Source: Rebecca billardiae RCC1528
Lineage: Eukaryota; Haptophyta
Direction of reading: 5' to 3'
Length of the DNA stretch: 64,000 bases
NCBI GenBank assembly: GCA_965240325.2
Contig: OZ251222.1
Location: 3,286,001 to 3,350,000 of the forward strand
Part shown: positions 19,623 through 29,128 of the stretch, one piece after another
Position numbering within the stretch: the first letter of the stretch is position 1
Layout: each line of letters begins with the position of its first letter
Position numbers and translations under genes: made by a program
The notes under the pieces: model-generated
What the model saw: the letters and a program-made list of their open reading frames with translations, nothing else
Databases searched by the model: none
Told to the model about the DNA's origin: nothing

Positions 19623-21302
19623 CCTCGCCACCTGCAGGGCTCTCTCGCGCGCGCGGCGCCCCCCCCTCCCCCTTCCCTTCCCTTTCCGTGTGTGCGCGCG
19701 CGCGCGCGTGCGCGCGCGCCGTGCGCGTTGCGCCCCGCTGTGCGCGTTGCCCTCTGCTGTGCATGCCGGCCGCGCCCGCTCGCTCGCTGCGCCAGACAGG
19801 TCTGCTTGCTCACCGGCTTTCATCCGCGACAAGGTCTTCAAACGACGCCTCGATCGCGAACCACATCGCCGGTGCTTTTCAGCGCCCTTTCGGTTCTCTC
19901 AATCTTTAAGATGACGCGCGACACTGTTCATGTGTGCTCAGTAGTGCTGCCACTGAAAGTCTGATAGCGAGCAGATAATGTCGTTGTACGTAGTATTAAG
20001 ATTTTTATCAGCTCAGCAGTTACTATCACTATGTCCCGACACTGATCAGAATCAGATAAGGATTTAATGATGCGTACCATATATATATATATATCCTATA
20101 TATATCACTATATATACATATATGTCGACTGTCATCGTGCAGATTACCAGATAGAAATAGCCGCTGATTATATTGCAGGCGGCGCTGTGCGGCGGCGCCG
20201 TCCGGCCGGGACCGTGCGCTCGGGCTCGGCCTCAGCCCGGCGGAGTTGGAGTGGCCAGTGCCAGTGCGGCCCAGTCAGTTACTCAGTATGAGTACAGAGT
20301 AGTGACTAGCTAGTGTGAGTAGTGACTTGTAGCAGGCCATCCGAGTGGGATTACTGGGAATGGAACCATTGCCGTTGGCAAATGGTTGGGGCGCGGACCG
20401 CCGTGACGCGCAACCCCCCAGTCCCCACCCGCCACCGGCGCCACCCGCCCGACCGGCTGACCGAAACCGGCGGTCCGCCACTGCGTCTGCGCGCTGCGCT
20501 GACGTGTGACGTATGTAGCTTATTTTAATCGTTTCAAAAAAGATAGCGCTAGCTAGCATACATTCAGTCACGGCAAGTGTGTCACACGATCACACTGTCC
20601 GATAACCGATATCCGAGCGGCGTGTCTGGTCATCTCGGGTGTCGGGGCCGCGGAGTCAATCAGTCCGATGGCGGTTGCCGTTACTAGCGTTATTATTCGT
20701 GTTCGTCCGTAGTCAGCCGTGCTCACTCAGCATGCCTCAGCATGGCACATCCGCACTCTAACTCGGTTATTCGCTGTCTGCCCGCCGACCCGCTGCGCGG
20801 CCGCGCGGCTTGTACTGTAGCTAGAGCTACGAACCGTACTGGCAGTCACGTACTGTTCAAACCAGTTTCCAGGTCTCTCTTCGGAGAGCGTGCGATGAAG
20901 GATGGCGCGGCAACCTGCCACCCGCCACCGTGAGCCTTACGTACGTTAAAACAAATAAACTGTAGTTACTCAATTCAAAATCAGCAATATAAAATCAATA
21001 TAAAATAAGCTAGATAGAGTCCAAGAGCTTAGAGCTATATACTCACTAGAGAGTCTCTGAGACGACTGCTGATTAAGAATCTCACGGTCGTGTGTATATA
21101 CATATATATATTCCTAGCAGTCAGTCAGAAATTACTCAGTAGTGACTAGGCTTCACCGTTGACGGCACTCAGCCGTGTCACGCGGCTGGCCGGCTGCGGG
21201 TCCGTAAGAATTTCAGCCGGAGGCTCGCAGCAGGCTGCACGTGTGAGTGCCTCGTTTCTTCGTCAATGACCAGGCATCAGTTCAACCCCAGTGTGCACAG
21301 CC
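19623..21302. other. Intergenic, low-complexity and AT-rich
   Basis: A (CG)n run at 19692-19725, short AT tracts at 20077-20125 and 21092-21110, and long stretches dominated by AGTCA/TGACT-type words (for example 20275-20330 and 21115-21165). No gene supported. Confidence 0.6.
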
Positions 21303-21881
21303 TCAGAAGACGAGATCCGAGATGCGGCCGCGGTTGTGCATGACCTTGTTCACGTCGCAATGCCTCTCCAGGCAAGTTTGCACCGGGCCGAACAGCAGCT
21401 CGGCCTCCATGCACGACGACACGCACTCAATGGGCTGGTCCACCTCTTCATTCGAAATGCTGCACGTGTCCTGCACACACTTGGCCCATCGCTGATTGCA
21501 ATCAGGTGCATCCTGGCACGCACGCGCTTGCTCCGTGCAGTACTTGGATGTGCATTTGTGCACAGCACGTGCCATGGCCATGCGCTTCAGGAGCTCGGAG
21601 GGCTCGTGGCGAGCGACGTCGTCGATGGAGCGAAAATCGCCTCCTCGCCCCTTCACCTGGATCCCTTTCGGATCGATTGCCTGGCGCGGCACCCAGGGTG
21701 GACGCAGCTCGTCGGCAATGAAGATGTGCACCTCTTCGGCTGACACGCTGTCAACGGAGTCACGCCTGCGACCGAAGTCGACGTCGTGCAGGAGGACTAT
21801 GGACATGATGATGGGTAGCGCTGTCGCAAACAGTACAAACCCACCGAGGAGAGGGAGTGTACGTGGACCACTGAATGCCAT
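21303..21881 (-). CDS. Small Cys-rich single-pass membrane protein, unknown family
   Basis: Single exon, 192 residues. A hydrophobic segment near the N-terminus (PLLGGFVLFATALPIIMSIVLL, about residues 9-30) acts as signal or anchor. The C-terminal half has ten cysteines in a regular pattern beginning CTSKYCTEQARAC and including CVQDTC and CVSSC, and ending CLERHC. Paired CxxxC spacings resemble disulphide-linked helical hairpins. No catalytic motif is visible. It could be secreted or lumenal. Composition is less GC-biased than flanking repeats, which supports a real gene. Confidence 0.6.
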   Translation of the reverse strand: MAFSGPRTLPLLGGFVLFATALPIIMSIVLLHDVDFGRRRDSVDSVSAEEVHIFIADELRPPWVPRQAIDPKGIQVKGRGGDFRSIDDVARHEPSELLKRMAMARAVHKCTSKYCTEQARACQDAPDCNQRWAKCVQDTCSISNEEVDQPIECVSSCMEAELLFGPVQTCLERHCDVNKVMHNRGRISDLVF

Positions 21882-22190
21882 GGAATCAGAGGGGTACTAG
21901 AAGAGTGGCGTGGCCCGCCGCGGCGCCGCCATCGTTCATGCTTGTCCAGTTCCTCCGCCGCCAAATATGAACTGCTAATAAATAACTCGAGGAAAAAGAT
22001 CCGCGGCCCCGGCCGTGCTACGCAAACGATATCCGCCTCGATGACCCCTTGCTGGCACTACGCGGTGGCAAGTGGCACGGACTGACTGGCTACCACTCTC
22101 ACAACTCACTGACACTGTCTGAAACCGACACGGTGACGGTGACCATTTAGACCAACTTAGCCGACCGGGCATCTGTTGAGGAGACTGAGT

Positions 22191-22425
22191 GACGACCAGC
22201 CGGGGTCATCGTGCGGCGCTGAAGGCGAGTGAAGCCTGGCCAGACCTGTGACTGGCAGTGACTGAGTGGTCACTGCACCTCGGACCACCCGTACGGCCCG
22301 CCTCACCAGCACGGCCGATGACGACCAGCCGGGGTCATCGTGCGGCGCTGAAGCCTGGCCAGACCTGGGACTGAGTGGTCACGGCACCTGACCACCTACG
22401 GCCCCCTCACCAGCACGGCCGTAAC
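22191..22425. repeat. Tandem duplication, period about 129 bp, diverged
   Basis: GACGACCAGCCGGGGTCATC begins at 22191 and again at 22320. Copies share the GCCTGGCCAGACCTG, ACTGAGTGGTCAC and CCTCACCAGCACGGCCG blocks but differ by small deletions. Confidence 0.9.
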
Positions 22426-22679
22426 GGGCGTCTGTACAGAGTAGTGCGTCCGACCGGGCCGCCCTCCAGCACGAGCCGCACGCTAGGTGGCGCGCTCCTT
22501 CCGCTTCCCTGCCGATTCAGATTTGACACCTGGCATCAATGGTCCAGTGAGCTGCGGCTGCTGCAGCCGCAACGTGCTGGCGCGGTGAGACAGTGCGGAC
22601 CAAGACCACAGCGGCACCGCGCGTGCGGCTCTCGTGGCAGCATCCGCACCGCGCGCGCAGGCGAAGAGTTTAGAGCGTA

Positions 22680-23480
22680 ACGCAGGGCGACGCGCGCGCG
22701 CGGCGAGCGAGCCGGGTCACCACCGCCCGCATTCACATGCAGCCCCCGCGCGCGCGGCGCGCACCATGACCATCCGCCCCAGTGCCATAGTGCGCAGCGC
22801 GGCGCCGCCGGGTCGCAGTTCATGGGTCGTTGGACCGCATGCCGTGGCGCGGCGCGACGGGCGCGGCGCGGCGTTGCCGCGCTTGCTTCTCCCGGGGGCC
22901 TGAGCCTACTGGCTGAGGCCCCCACGCGCGGCGGACTCCGCGCGCGCCCCACCTGATGTGCGCGCGGCGCGCGGCCGCAGCGCGCGGCGGGCGGCGCTGG
23001 CCATCGAGCCTCATGCGGGGCGGGCGCCGTGCGGCGGTGCCGCTGGTGCGTATTCGGTCTCGTCAGATGCGTGCTCGGTCTCGTCAATCGTTACCCGCGT
23101 CGCTTGCGGCAGGCGGCCGCCCCCTTTAGCGGTTGTCGAGGCCAACCAACGACGCTTGGACGCCTACGGCCGCGCGAAGCGACGGCGCCGAGCGGGCGCG
23201 CGCGCCTGGTACGAGAGGTAGACTCCCACATCGTGCCTCCACACCCCGCCCGCGCCAGCGCACCCGCCCCTGGCGCTCTTCCCGCTCGTCGGCGGCGCTC
23301 GGCACCCGAGCCGAGCCGAACGCGTGCACGGCGCACGACGCAGCGCGGCGCGACGGGCGCGGCGCGGCGCGCTCGGGCGAAAGTCCCCCGGGGCTCCGAG
23401 CGTACGGGCCGACGCGCCCACTCGCGGCGCGCCCCGCGCGCGCCCCGCCAAATGCGCGTGTAGGCGCGAGGCGCGGGTCG
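22680..23480. repeat. GC-rich degenerate duplication, spacing about 496 bp
   Basis: GCGCGGCGCGACGGGCGCGG starts at 22847 and 23343 and is followed in each by CCCGGGG-type and CGCGCGCGCCCC blocks. Open frames here (Arg/Ala/Pro-rich) are better explained by base composition than by coding. Confidence 0.65.
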
Positions 23481-23751
23481 ACACGCTCGGGTGCTCGGCG
23501 CGGCCGTCAACAGCCCCCCCCCGCGAGTTGATGAGCGTCCCCGGATTCCATTTTCCGGACTCTGATTGATGCTACGCAAAGCCGCGGGGGCGGCCGTCCG
23601 TCGAAACGGACGTGCCCCCCCCGCGGAAAAACTGTGCGCCCTGGCGCCATACGGGTGGCCTGTAGTCCGGGTGGCGGCAGTCCCGAGTCCGGGCGGGCGG
23701 CTGCCGGCGCGTGCTGCGCGGCGGCGTGGCCGGGACGGGAGCCCCCCGTAT

Positions 23752-24020
23752 CAGTGATACAGGCGAATACAGATTACAGTGATACATCAGTGATACAGGT
23801 GGCCTGTAGTAGTCCGGATTAGGCGGTAGTCCGGGCGGCGGGCGGCGCGCTGACTGACGTATCCTGGACACGGTGCCGCGGCGGCTGGGGCTGTGCAGCC
23901 TGTCGGCTCAGGGCCCTGTATCACTATCAGCCGGCCGTGATTGATACACAGCTGGGCTGTATCAGGTGGCATTGATACACAGCCGGGCTGTATCAGCTGG
24001 TGTTGGTGCCCACTGATACA
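23752..24020. repeat. TGATACA/TGTATCA hairpin cluster
   Basis: At least eight TGATACA or TGTATCA words. Two tandem 31-bp units (23940-23970 and 23971-24001) each form a hairpin with arms GATACACAGC and GCTGTATC. The surrounding sequence to 24634 shows no supported gene. Confidence 0.7.
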
Positions 24021-24634
24021 GCCCAAGATGAGTATTGTCTAAGGGGGATCAGACGTGTGCCGCCGGCCAACCAGCGCTCGCGGACGGCTGCGCTTCTCGG
24101 AAACTACAGATTCTGGCAAAACTCGGGGGGCACGCCGGCGGCCGGACTGACCGTTGCTTCCTATGACCGTACCCCTCCGCCCCCGCCGTCACACGCGACA
24201 CGCCACACTGAGGCCCGTCCGTTGGTTGCCGGTCCCGCCCGGTACCGCCCGGCCGCGAGGCGAGACGAGACTCGAGGACGAGAGCCGGAGCGGAGAGGCG
24301 CGAGGCCGTGCAGCGTGCTGATGATCCTTGCCGATCAGGCGTTTCGAACTGGTGTGGCCAAAGGTTACGATCGTCCACCTTCGGAGTTCGGTGAGCGCCG
24401 CGCCCAGGCTGCTACGAGTCGAAGAGCGTGCTCTTGTGTCGGATGTGACGCGAAAGGCGCTGCGACTGGCGCTGCGAGTTGGCGAGCGTGCAGGCAGCGG
24501 GGGGCAGGGGCCACGGCTGAGGTCCGGCCGCGTGGCCGTCTGACGATCTCTGAGATCCATGAAGCCATCGGCGGACAAGGGCAGCGCTCGCGCCGACGCC
24601 AGGCGCCCGAGCCCTATCGCGTGAAGTACGCCGC

Positions 24635-25272
24635 TCACGAGCCATTCGCGAAGCCATCTGCCCCCTGCTGGTTGACGAGCTTTCGGAAGATGATTGCCTC
24701 CGTGGGGGTTATGTTCTTGTAGTAGTCGGGCACTGAGCCAGCCTGCTCGAAGCCGTGCTTCCTGTAGAAGGCGAAAGCCGCGTCGTTCCCCGTCTGCACG
24801 TGCAGATAAACCTCTTTGACATCCGGCTGCTCGGCCGCCTTTTTGAGGATGTAGTCCACCATCCTCGAGCCGAGTCCGAGCTGCCTGTATGGCTCCAGCA
24901 CGCCAAGCGTCAGCACGTACAGCTTGAACGTCATGTCGTCCTGCGGCTCTACTCGGGCGCAGATCGCGCCTACGAGCAGGTCACGAAAGTACACTGCATC
25001 GAGCACGGCGCGGGACACGACGCGCGGGCGCGAGGGATGCGAGTCTCAGCCTTGACAGCGCACGCGAGCGACATGAGCGTCGCTCGCAAGCAGCAGCTTT
25101 ATGCGCCCGCACCATACTGCGCCAGATCGCCCACCGTCAGGATGTCCCGATAGAAACGCTCCTGATACTGCACAGGGTAGAGCTGCTGGTTGAGCAAGCG
25201 GAGCTGGCCGATGTTCTTCTCCGTGAGGTCGCCAAAGTCGACGTCGCGGTCGCTCGCGACCGACGACGCCAT
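24635..25272 (-). CDS. NAA50: N-alpha-acetyltransferase 50 (NAA50/San-like)
   Basis: Exons 25272-25113 and 24993-24635, 172 residues. Exon 1 begins MASSVASDRDVDFGDLTEKN and reads NIGQLRLLNQQLYPVQYQERFYRDIL, the NAA50 substrate-binding start. The 119-nt intron (G|GTGCGG...GCAG|TG) joins to give LAQYVYFRDLLVGAICARVE. Acetyl-CoA binding is R-Q-L-G-L-G (in LEPYRQLGLGSRMVDYIL), and the C-terminal GNAT half has AFAFYRKHGFEQAGSVPDYY. It acetylates N-terminal Met peptides or lysines, usually bound to NatA at the ribosome, and is linked to sister-chromatid cohesion. Divergent from an AGC kinase, 327 bp between starts. Confidence 0.93.
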
Positions 25273-25599
25273 CGTCCTGGCACGGAGCCAAATGCGTGCC
25301 TGAACGTGCCACCGGATGTCGCCGCGAGCTCGCGATTCCGACCAACCGGCACTTCATTTCGTCTTCTTTTTTGATTATTGGATTTCCGCGCGGATTTTTG
25401 CAGGCCGGCGCCCTCGATGAGGCGCTGACGAAATCGGATCAAGGATGTACTTGAAGCCGGTGGATCCTGGAATAGTCAACTGCAAGGCCGCCCGCGGCCC
25501 GCCACGGTTAGATATCGTAGGATCCACCAGTCGGCGTTGGGCGGCATTGACGTCCGCGTCGATTCTCGTGGCGGTGGCGAGTGCAGGGCTGGGAGGAGC

Positions 25600-26805
25600 A
25601 TGGGCACGACCAGCAGCAAGGACAAGGGGGGATCGACCGATCGGCACGCGGCATCTGCGGCGAAGCGCATCGAGGCCGAGCCGGTTCCAATCACGAATGC
25701 AGATGTTGACTCGCATATCGACCTCACACTGCCCGGCCAGACGATGGAGCAGCGGCTGACGCAGCACGACTTCCACATCCTCAAGGTGATCGGGAAGGGG
25801 TCGTTTGGAAAGGTGCTACTTGTCACAAAGAAAGACTCGAGCCAGCTGTACGCGATGAAGGTGCTCAAGAAGGACGCGCTCATCAAGCGCAACCAGGTGC
25901 AGCACACCAAGGCGGAGCGACGCATCCTGCGCACATGCGACAGCCCGTTCATCGTGCGCATGCACTACGCCTTTCAAACGGCCGAGAAGCTGTTCCTCGT
26001 GCTCGACTACCTGCCCGGCGGCGAGCTCTTCTACCACCTCAAGCGCGAGCGCCGATTCGTCGAGGAGCGCGTGCAGCTGTACGCGGCCGAGCTCGTGCTT
26101 GCCCTCGAGCACCTGCACGGGCGCGACATCGTCTACCGCGACCTCAAGCCGGAGAACGTGCTGCTGGACGCCGATGGCCACGTGTGCTTGACTGACTTCG
26201 GCCTCTCGAAGGATGCGATCACCGCGGATGGCCGCACGCGCACGTTCTGTGGCACACCTGAGTACATTGCGCCAGAGATCTTGCAGGGCCTCGGCCATGG
26301 GAAGCCTGTCGACTGGTGGTCGCTGGGCACGCTGGTGTACGAAATGCTGGTGGGATTGCCGCCGTTCTACTCGACCGATGTGAACACGATGTACGAGAAG
26401 ATCCTCAAGAGTGATCTCACCTTCCCCGCATACATCTCGCCGCCGGCGCGCGATATCCTCGCCGCCCTGCTCAAGCGCTCGCCCGACCAGCGGCTGGGCG
26501 GCGGCGCGACCGACGCAGCAGAGATCAAGGCGCACCCCTGGTTCGCGTCGCTTGACTGGCAAATGGTGGCGCAGAGAAAGTACACCCCAATCTACCAGCC
26601 CGTGCTGGCGGGCTGCGGCGACACGTCGCACTTCGACCAGGCCTTCACCGATCTGCCGATCGAGTCGCTGCCGACAGACGCCTCGAGGCCAGGCACCAGC
26701 CACGCGCAGCCGGGCGGCATGATGTTCGAGGGCTTCAGCTGGGATGGGTCCGCGAACGGTGCCGGGCTGCCCCCGCCACCCCCCCCACCGGGAGGCCAGG
26801 CATGA
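25600..26805 (+). CDS. AGC-family Ser/Thr protein kinase, probably N-myristoylated
   Basis: Single exon, 401 residues from MGTTSSKDKGG; an upstream in-frame ATG at 25537 exists, but Gly2-Thr-Thr-Ser-Ser fits a myristoylation signal. The kinase domain is about residues 52-310: GKGSFGKV loop, AMKVLKK lysine, YRDLKPEN catalytic loop, DFGLSKD, activation loop TFCGTPEYIAPEIL with the PDK1-site Thr. The AGC tail includes YTPIYQPV and ends in a hydrophobic motif FEGFSW. A polyproline tail closes the protein. Closest in layout to S6K/SGK/AKT, but no PH, PX or other lipid domain precedes the kinase, so the acyl group may do the membrane targeting. Confidence 0.9.
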   Translation: MGTTSSKDKGGSTDRHAASAAKRIEAEPVPITNADVDSHIDLTLPGQTMEQRLTQHDFHILKVIGKGSFGKVLLVTKKDSSQLYAMKVLKKDALIKRNQVQHTKAERRILRTCDSPFIVRMHYAFQTAEKLFLVLDYLPGGELFYHLKRERRFVEERVQLYAAELVLALEHLHGRDIVYRDLKPENVLLDADGHVCLTDFGLSKDAITADGRTRTFCGTPEYIAPEILQGLGHGKPVDWWSLGTLVYEMLVGLPPFYSTDVNTMYEKILKSDLTFPAYISPPARDILAALLKRSPDQRLGGGATDAAEIKAHPWFASLDWQMVAQRKYTPIYQPVLAGCGDTSHFDQAFTDLPIESLPTDASRPGTSHAQPGGMMFEGFSWDGSANGAGLPPPPPPPGGQA

Positions 26806-27318
26806 CCCGTGGGGTTGGCTCTGCTGCCAGCTGGCTCGACCCGCGCGCCTAAGCGTTTGCATGTGGCGCGGCGCTGACGACCGTGCTCGGCCGCGTGCTC
26901 AGACGTCCAGACGAGCAGCGTAGCCGTAGTCCGAGACCGAGTCGACATGATTTATTGACATGAACTACTCTCGTGATTAACTACACGCCTAGCCCTATAG
27001 AGATCCGAGATCGCGCCCGCCGGTGGATTAGACTGGCGCGCCTGATCGGATGTGACGACGACGCGAGTGAATCATACGGCCGTCGCCATAAATACCCTCC
27101 ACCGCTGCTGCTGCATGATGAGTGATGGGCTGGCTAGCACGTCGCACCCTCATCAATCATCTTATATCATGGCAGCGGAGATCAGACTGCTGCTCCGCAC
27201 GACCGCGCCTCCGGTCCTCCGGAGACGGGAGAGTCGCCTCACAACACGCTCAGCATAACGGCGATGCCGAGCGCACATCGCTGCTGGGGCCACGTGGCCT
27301 TGCTGCTCAAGGAAGTTG
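26806..27318. other. Convergent intergenic region
   Basis: About 510 bp between converging 3' ends; I see no gene. It should contain both polyadenylation regions. Confidence 0.5.
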
Positions 27319-28727
27319 TCACCGTGCCAGGTCGTTCAGTGCCTTGAGCAGCGACGCGGCAATGACGGGCTCGGGCGCGTCTGGCAGCACCTTGAGCATG
27401 TCTGCAGCGGAAGCCATCATGCGCTGCGCCGCGCGCCGCTTGCCGATGACGAGAGGGTCCGACATGATGAGCTCGAAGCGATGCGGCGTGCGCACGTACT
27501 CGAGCGTGGGCGCGCGCCCCTCCATGAGCACCACGCTGCCGCCCTCGCCCATCTTGGCGGCCGCGGCGGCGGCGAACGAGATCACCTCGCCCTGCGTCTG
27601 CTCGGCCACCAGCGGGATGTGCTTGCCGATCGATGCGTCCTTGAGCAGCGTGTTTGCCACCTCGGAGACGAGGTGCTTCATGCCCAGGCCTGAGATCTGG
27701 ATGTCCCACTTGCCCCCGAACTGGCCGAACTCGAGCATCGCCGTGAACTCTTTGAGCTGCTCTGGCGTGAGCACCTGGGAGATCTCGTACTTGCCTGCAG
27801 TCGCCGCCGGCGCCGGGCAGCAGAGTGGCGGGCGCGGGCTGCGAGTGAGCACACGCACGTAGACAGACGGGCGTGGACGGCGGAGGCGCGCGCGCGCGCA
27901 CCGGATGCGTCCGCCTTCAAGCCCAGCTGCTGGCAGCGCGTGACGGTGAGCAGCGTGAGCGCGCGGAAGACGTTGCCGTTGGACCAGGTGACGGCATTCG
28001 GCAGCGCGTGCTTCACGCGGTCAACCGTCGTCCCCTTGCCCGTGCCTGAGAGCCCCTGCAGCACGACGACGCAGCCGTTCTGCGCGCCGTCGCCCAGCGC
28101 GCTGATGATCTGCTGGGCCACCTCCTCTGCCGACTTGCCCATCACGTCAATCTTCGTCACGGGCTCGACGGGCGGATTGGCCTCGATCACGCCGCGCTCA
28201 ATGGCGACCTTGATGCCCGCCGCCAGCTTCTCGTCGTCCAGCGCGTCTCGTTCGATGATGGCCTCCATCTCGCGCGTGGAGAACGCGGTGAAGGGCGCGT
28301 ACTCGTCGAAGACGCCGATGATCGCGTTGCTCGTCATGTCATCCTGCCGCATGAGCACGCTCTGGTTGAGCGCGGGCACACCCTGGAAGCCTGCCGTTGC
28401 CAGCACGTGGTGCACGTGGCACCAGTACGCGCGCCAAAACTCCGACTCGGTGCAGTGCTTGGGGACGAGCTTGTAGACCATCGACGCGATGGCTGATGAG
28501 GCCATGGCGTGCTTCTGGCTCAGCTCCTTGAACCGATTGAAGTCCCACAGCTCGGGCAGCAGCTCTGCACGAGGCACGCGGGCATCGCGCACAAATGTCG
28601 TCGGGTCGTGCGAGGCCACGCCCTCGATGGCTGTGCGGATCTCATCGGTGGCGGCCGCATTCTCGCCCTCGAACCAGTCGTCTGGCCAGTCCCCCGCAGG
28701 CTGTCCCACCACCACCTTGTTGCCCAT
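27319..28727 (-). CDS. BSD domain fused to cytidylate-kinase-like P-loop domain
   Basis: Exons 28727-27902 and 27794-27319, 433 residues. An N-terminal BSD domain (about residues 60-125) includes LWDFNRFKELSQKHAMASSA and SEFWRAYWCHVHHVL with the conserved FW pair. Residues about 215-430 form a kinase-like domain: Walker A LQGLSGTGKGTTVDRVK, NGNVFRALTLLTV, then ISGLGMKHLVSEVANTLL, LMEGRAPTLEYV and MSDPLVIGKRRAAQRM, following the bacterial Cmk order. The intron (107 nt, G|GTGCGC...TGCAG|GC) restores ADASGKYEISQ. Expected activity is NMP phosphorylation, but the usual Cmk LID arginines are not clearly present, so it may be a divergent kinase. N-terminus MGNKVV could be myristoylated. Divergent from the channel gene, 401 bp apart. 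Confidence 0.8.
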
Positions 28728-29128
28728 TCTCCCTGTCGCGCGAGTGCGCCGCGCGCGTTGCTCGGCCCAACGCGTGGAGATTCCAGCGCCCGCAGACGAC
28801 CGCGAGTCCGCGAACGCAGCCTACCCGCGAAATAAAATGCGAAGACGAAAAGGAATGATGCGAACATGAAGGCCAAATAAAAGGCAAAAATCGCGCCAGA
28901 GATTTTCTGGCCGCGAAAGTGGCGACGAAACGAAACCGTGTATTTTACTATTTTTGCTGGCGCCCGCCCGCGCGGCGGATGCTCCATGCTGGTGAGCTAC
29001 AGAGCAAGTGAAGCAAGCAGCGCGGCGAGCAGCCTGGCCAAATACGCGCGCTTGTTCGTCGGGCGGCCGGAGAGGAGGCAGGCTGGCCGCTCCCCGAGGA
29101 GCGGCAGCCGCCCGCGCGGCCAGTCGCG

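Noticed and set aside
22536-23580. Overlapping Arg/Ala/Pro-rich frames on both strands
   Set aside because: All frames are open because of GC content, and the sequence is a degenerate duplication; no frame shows protein-level conservation beyond what DNA identity explains.
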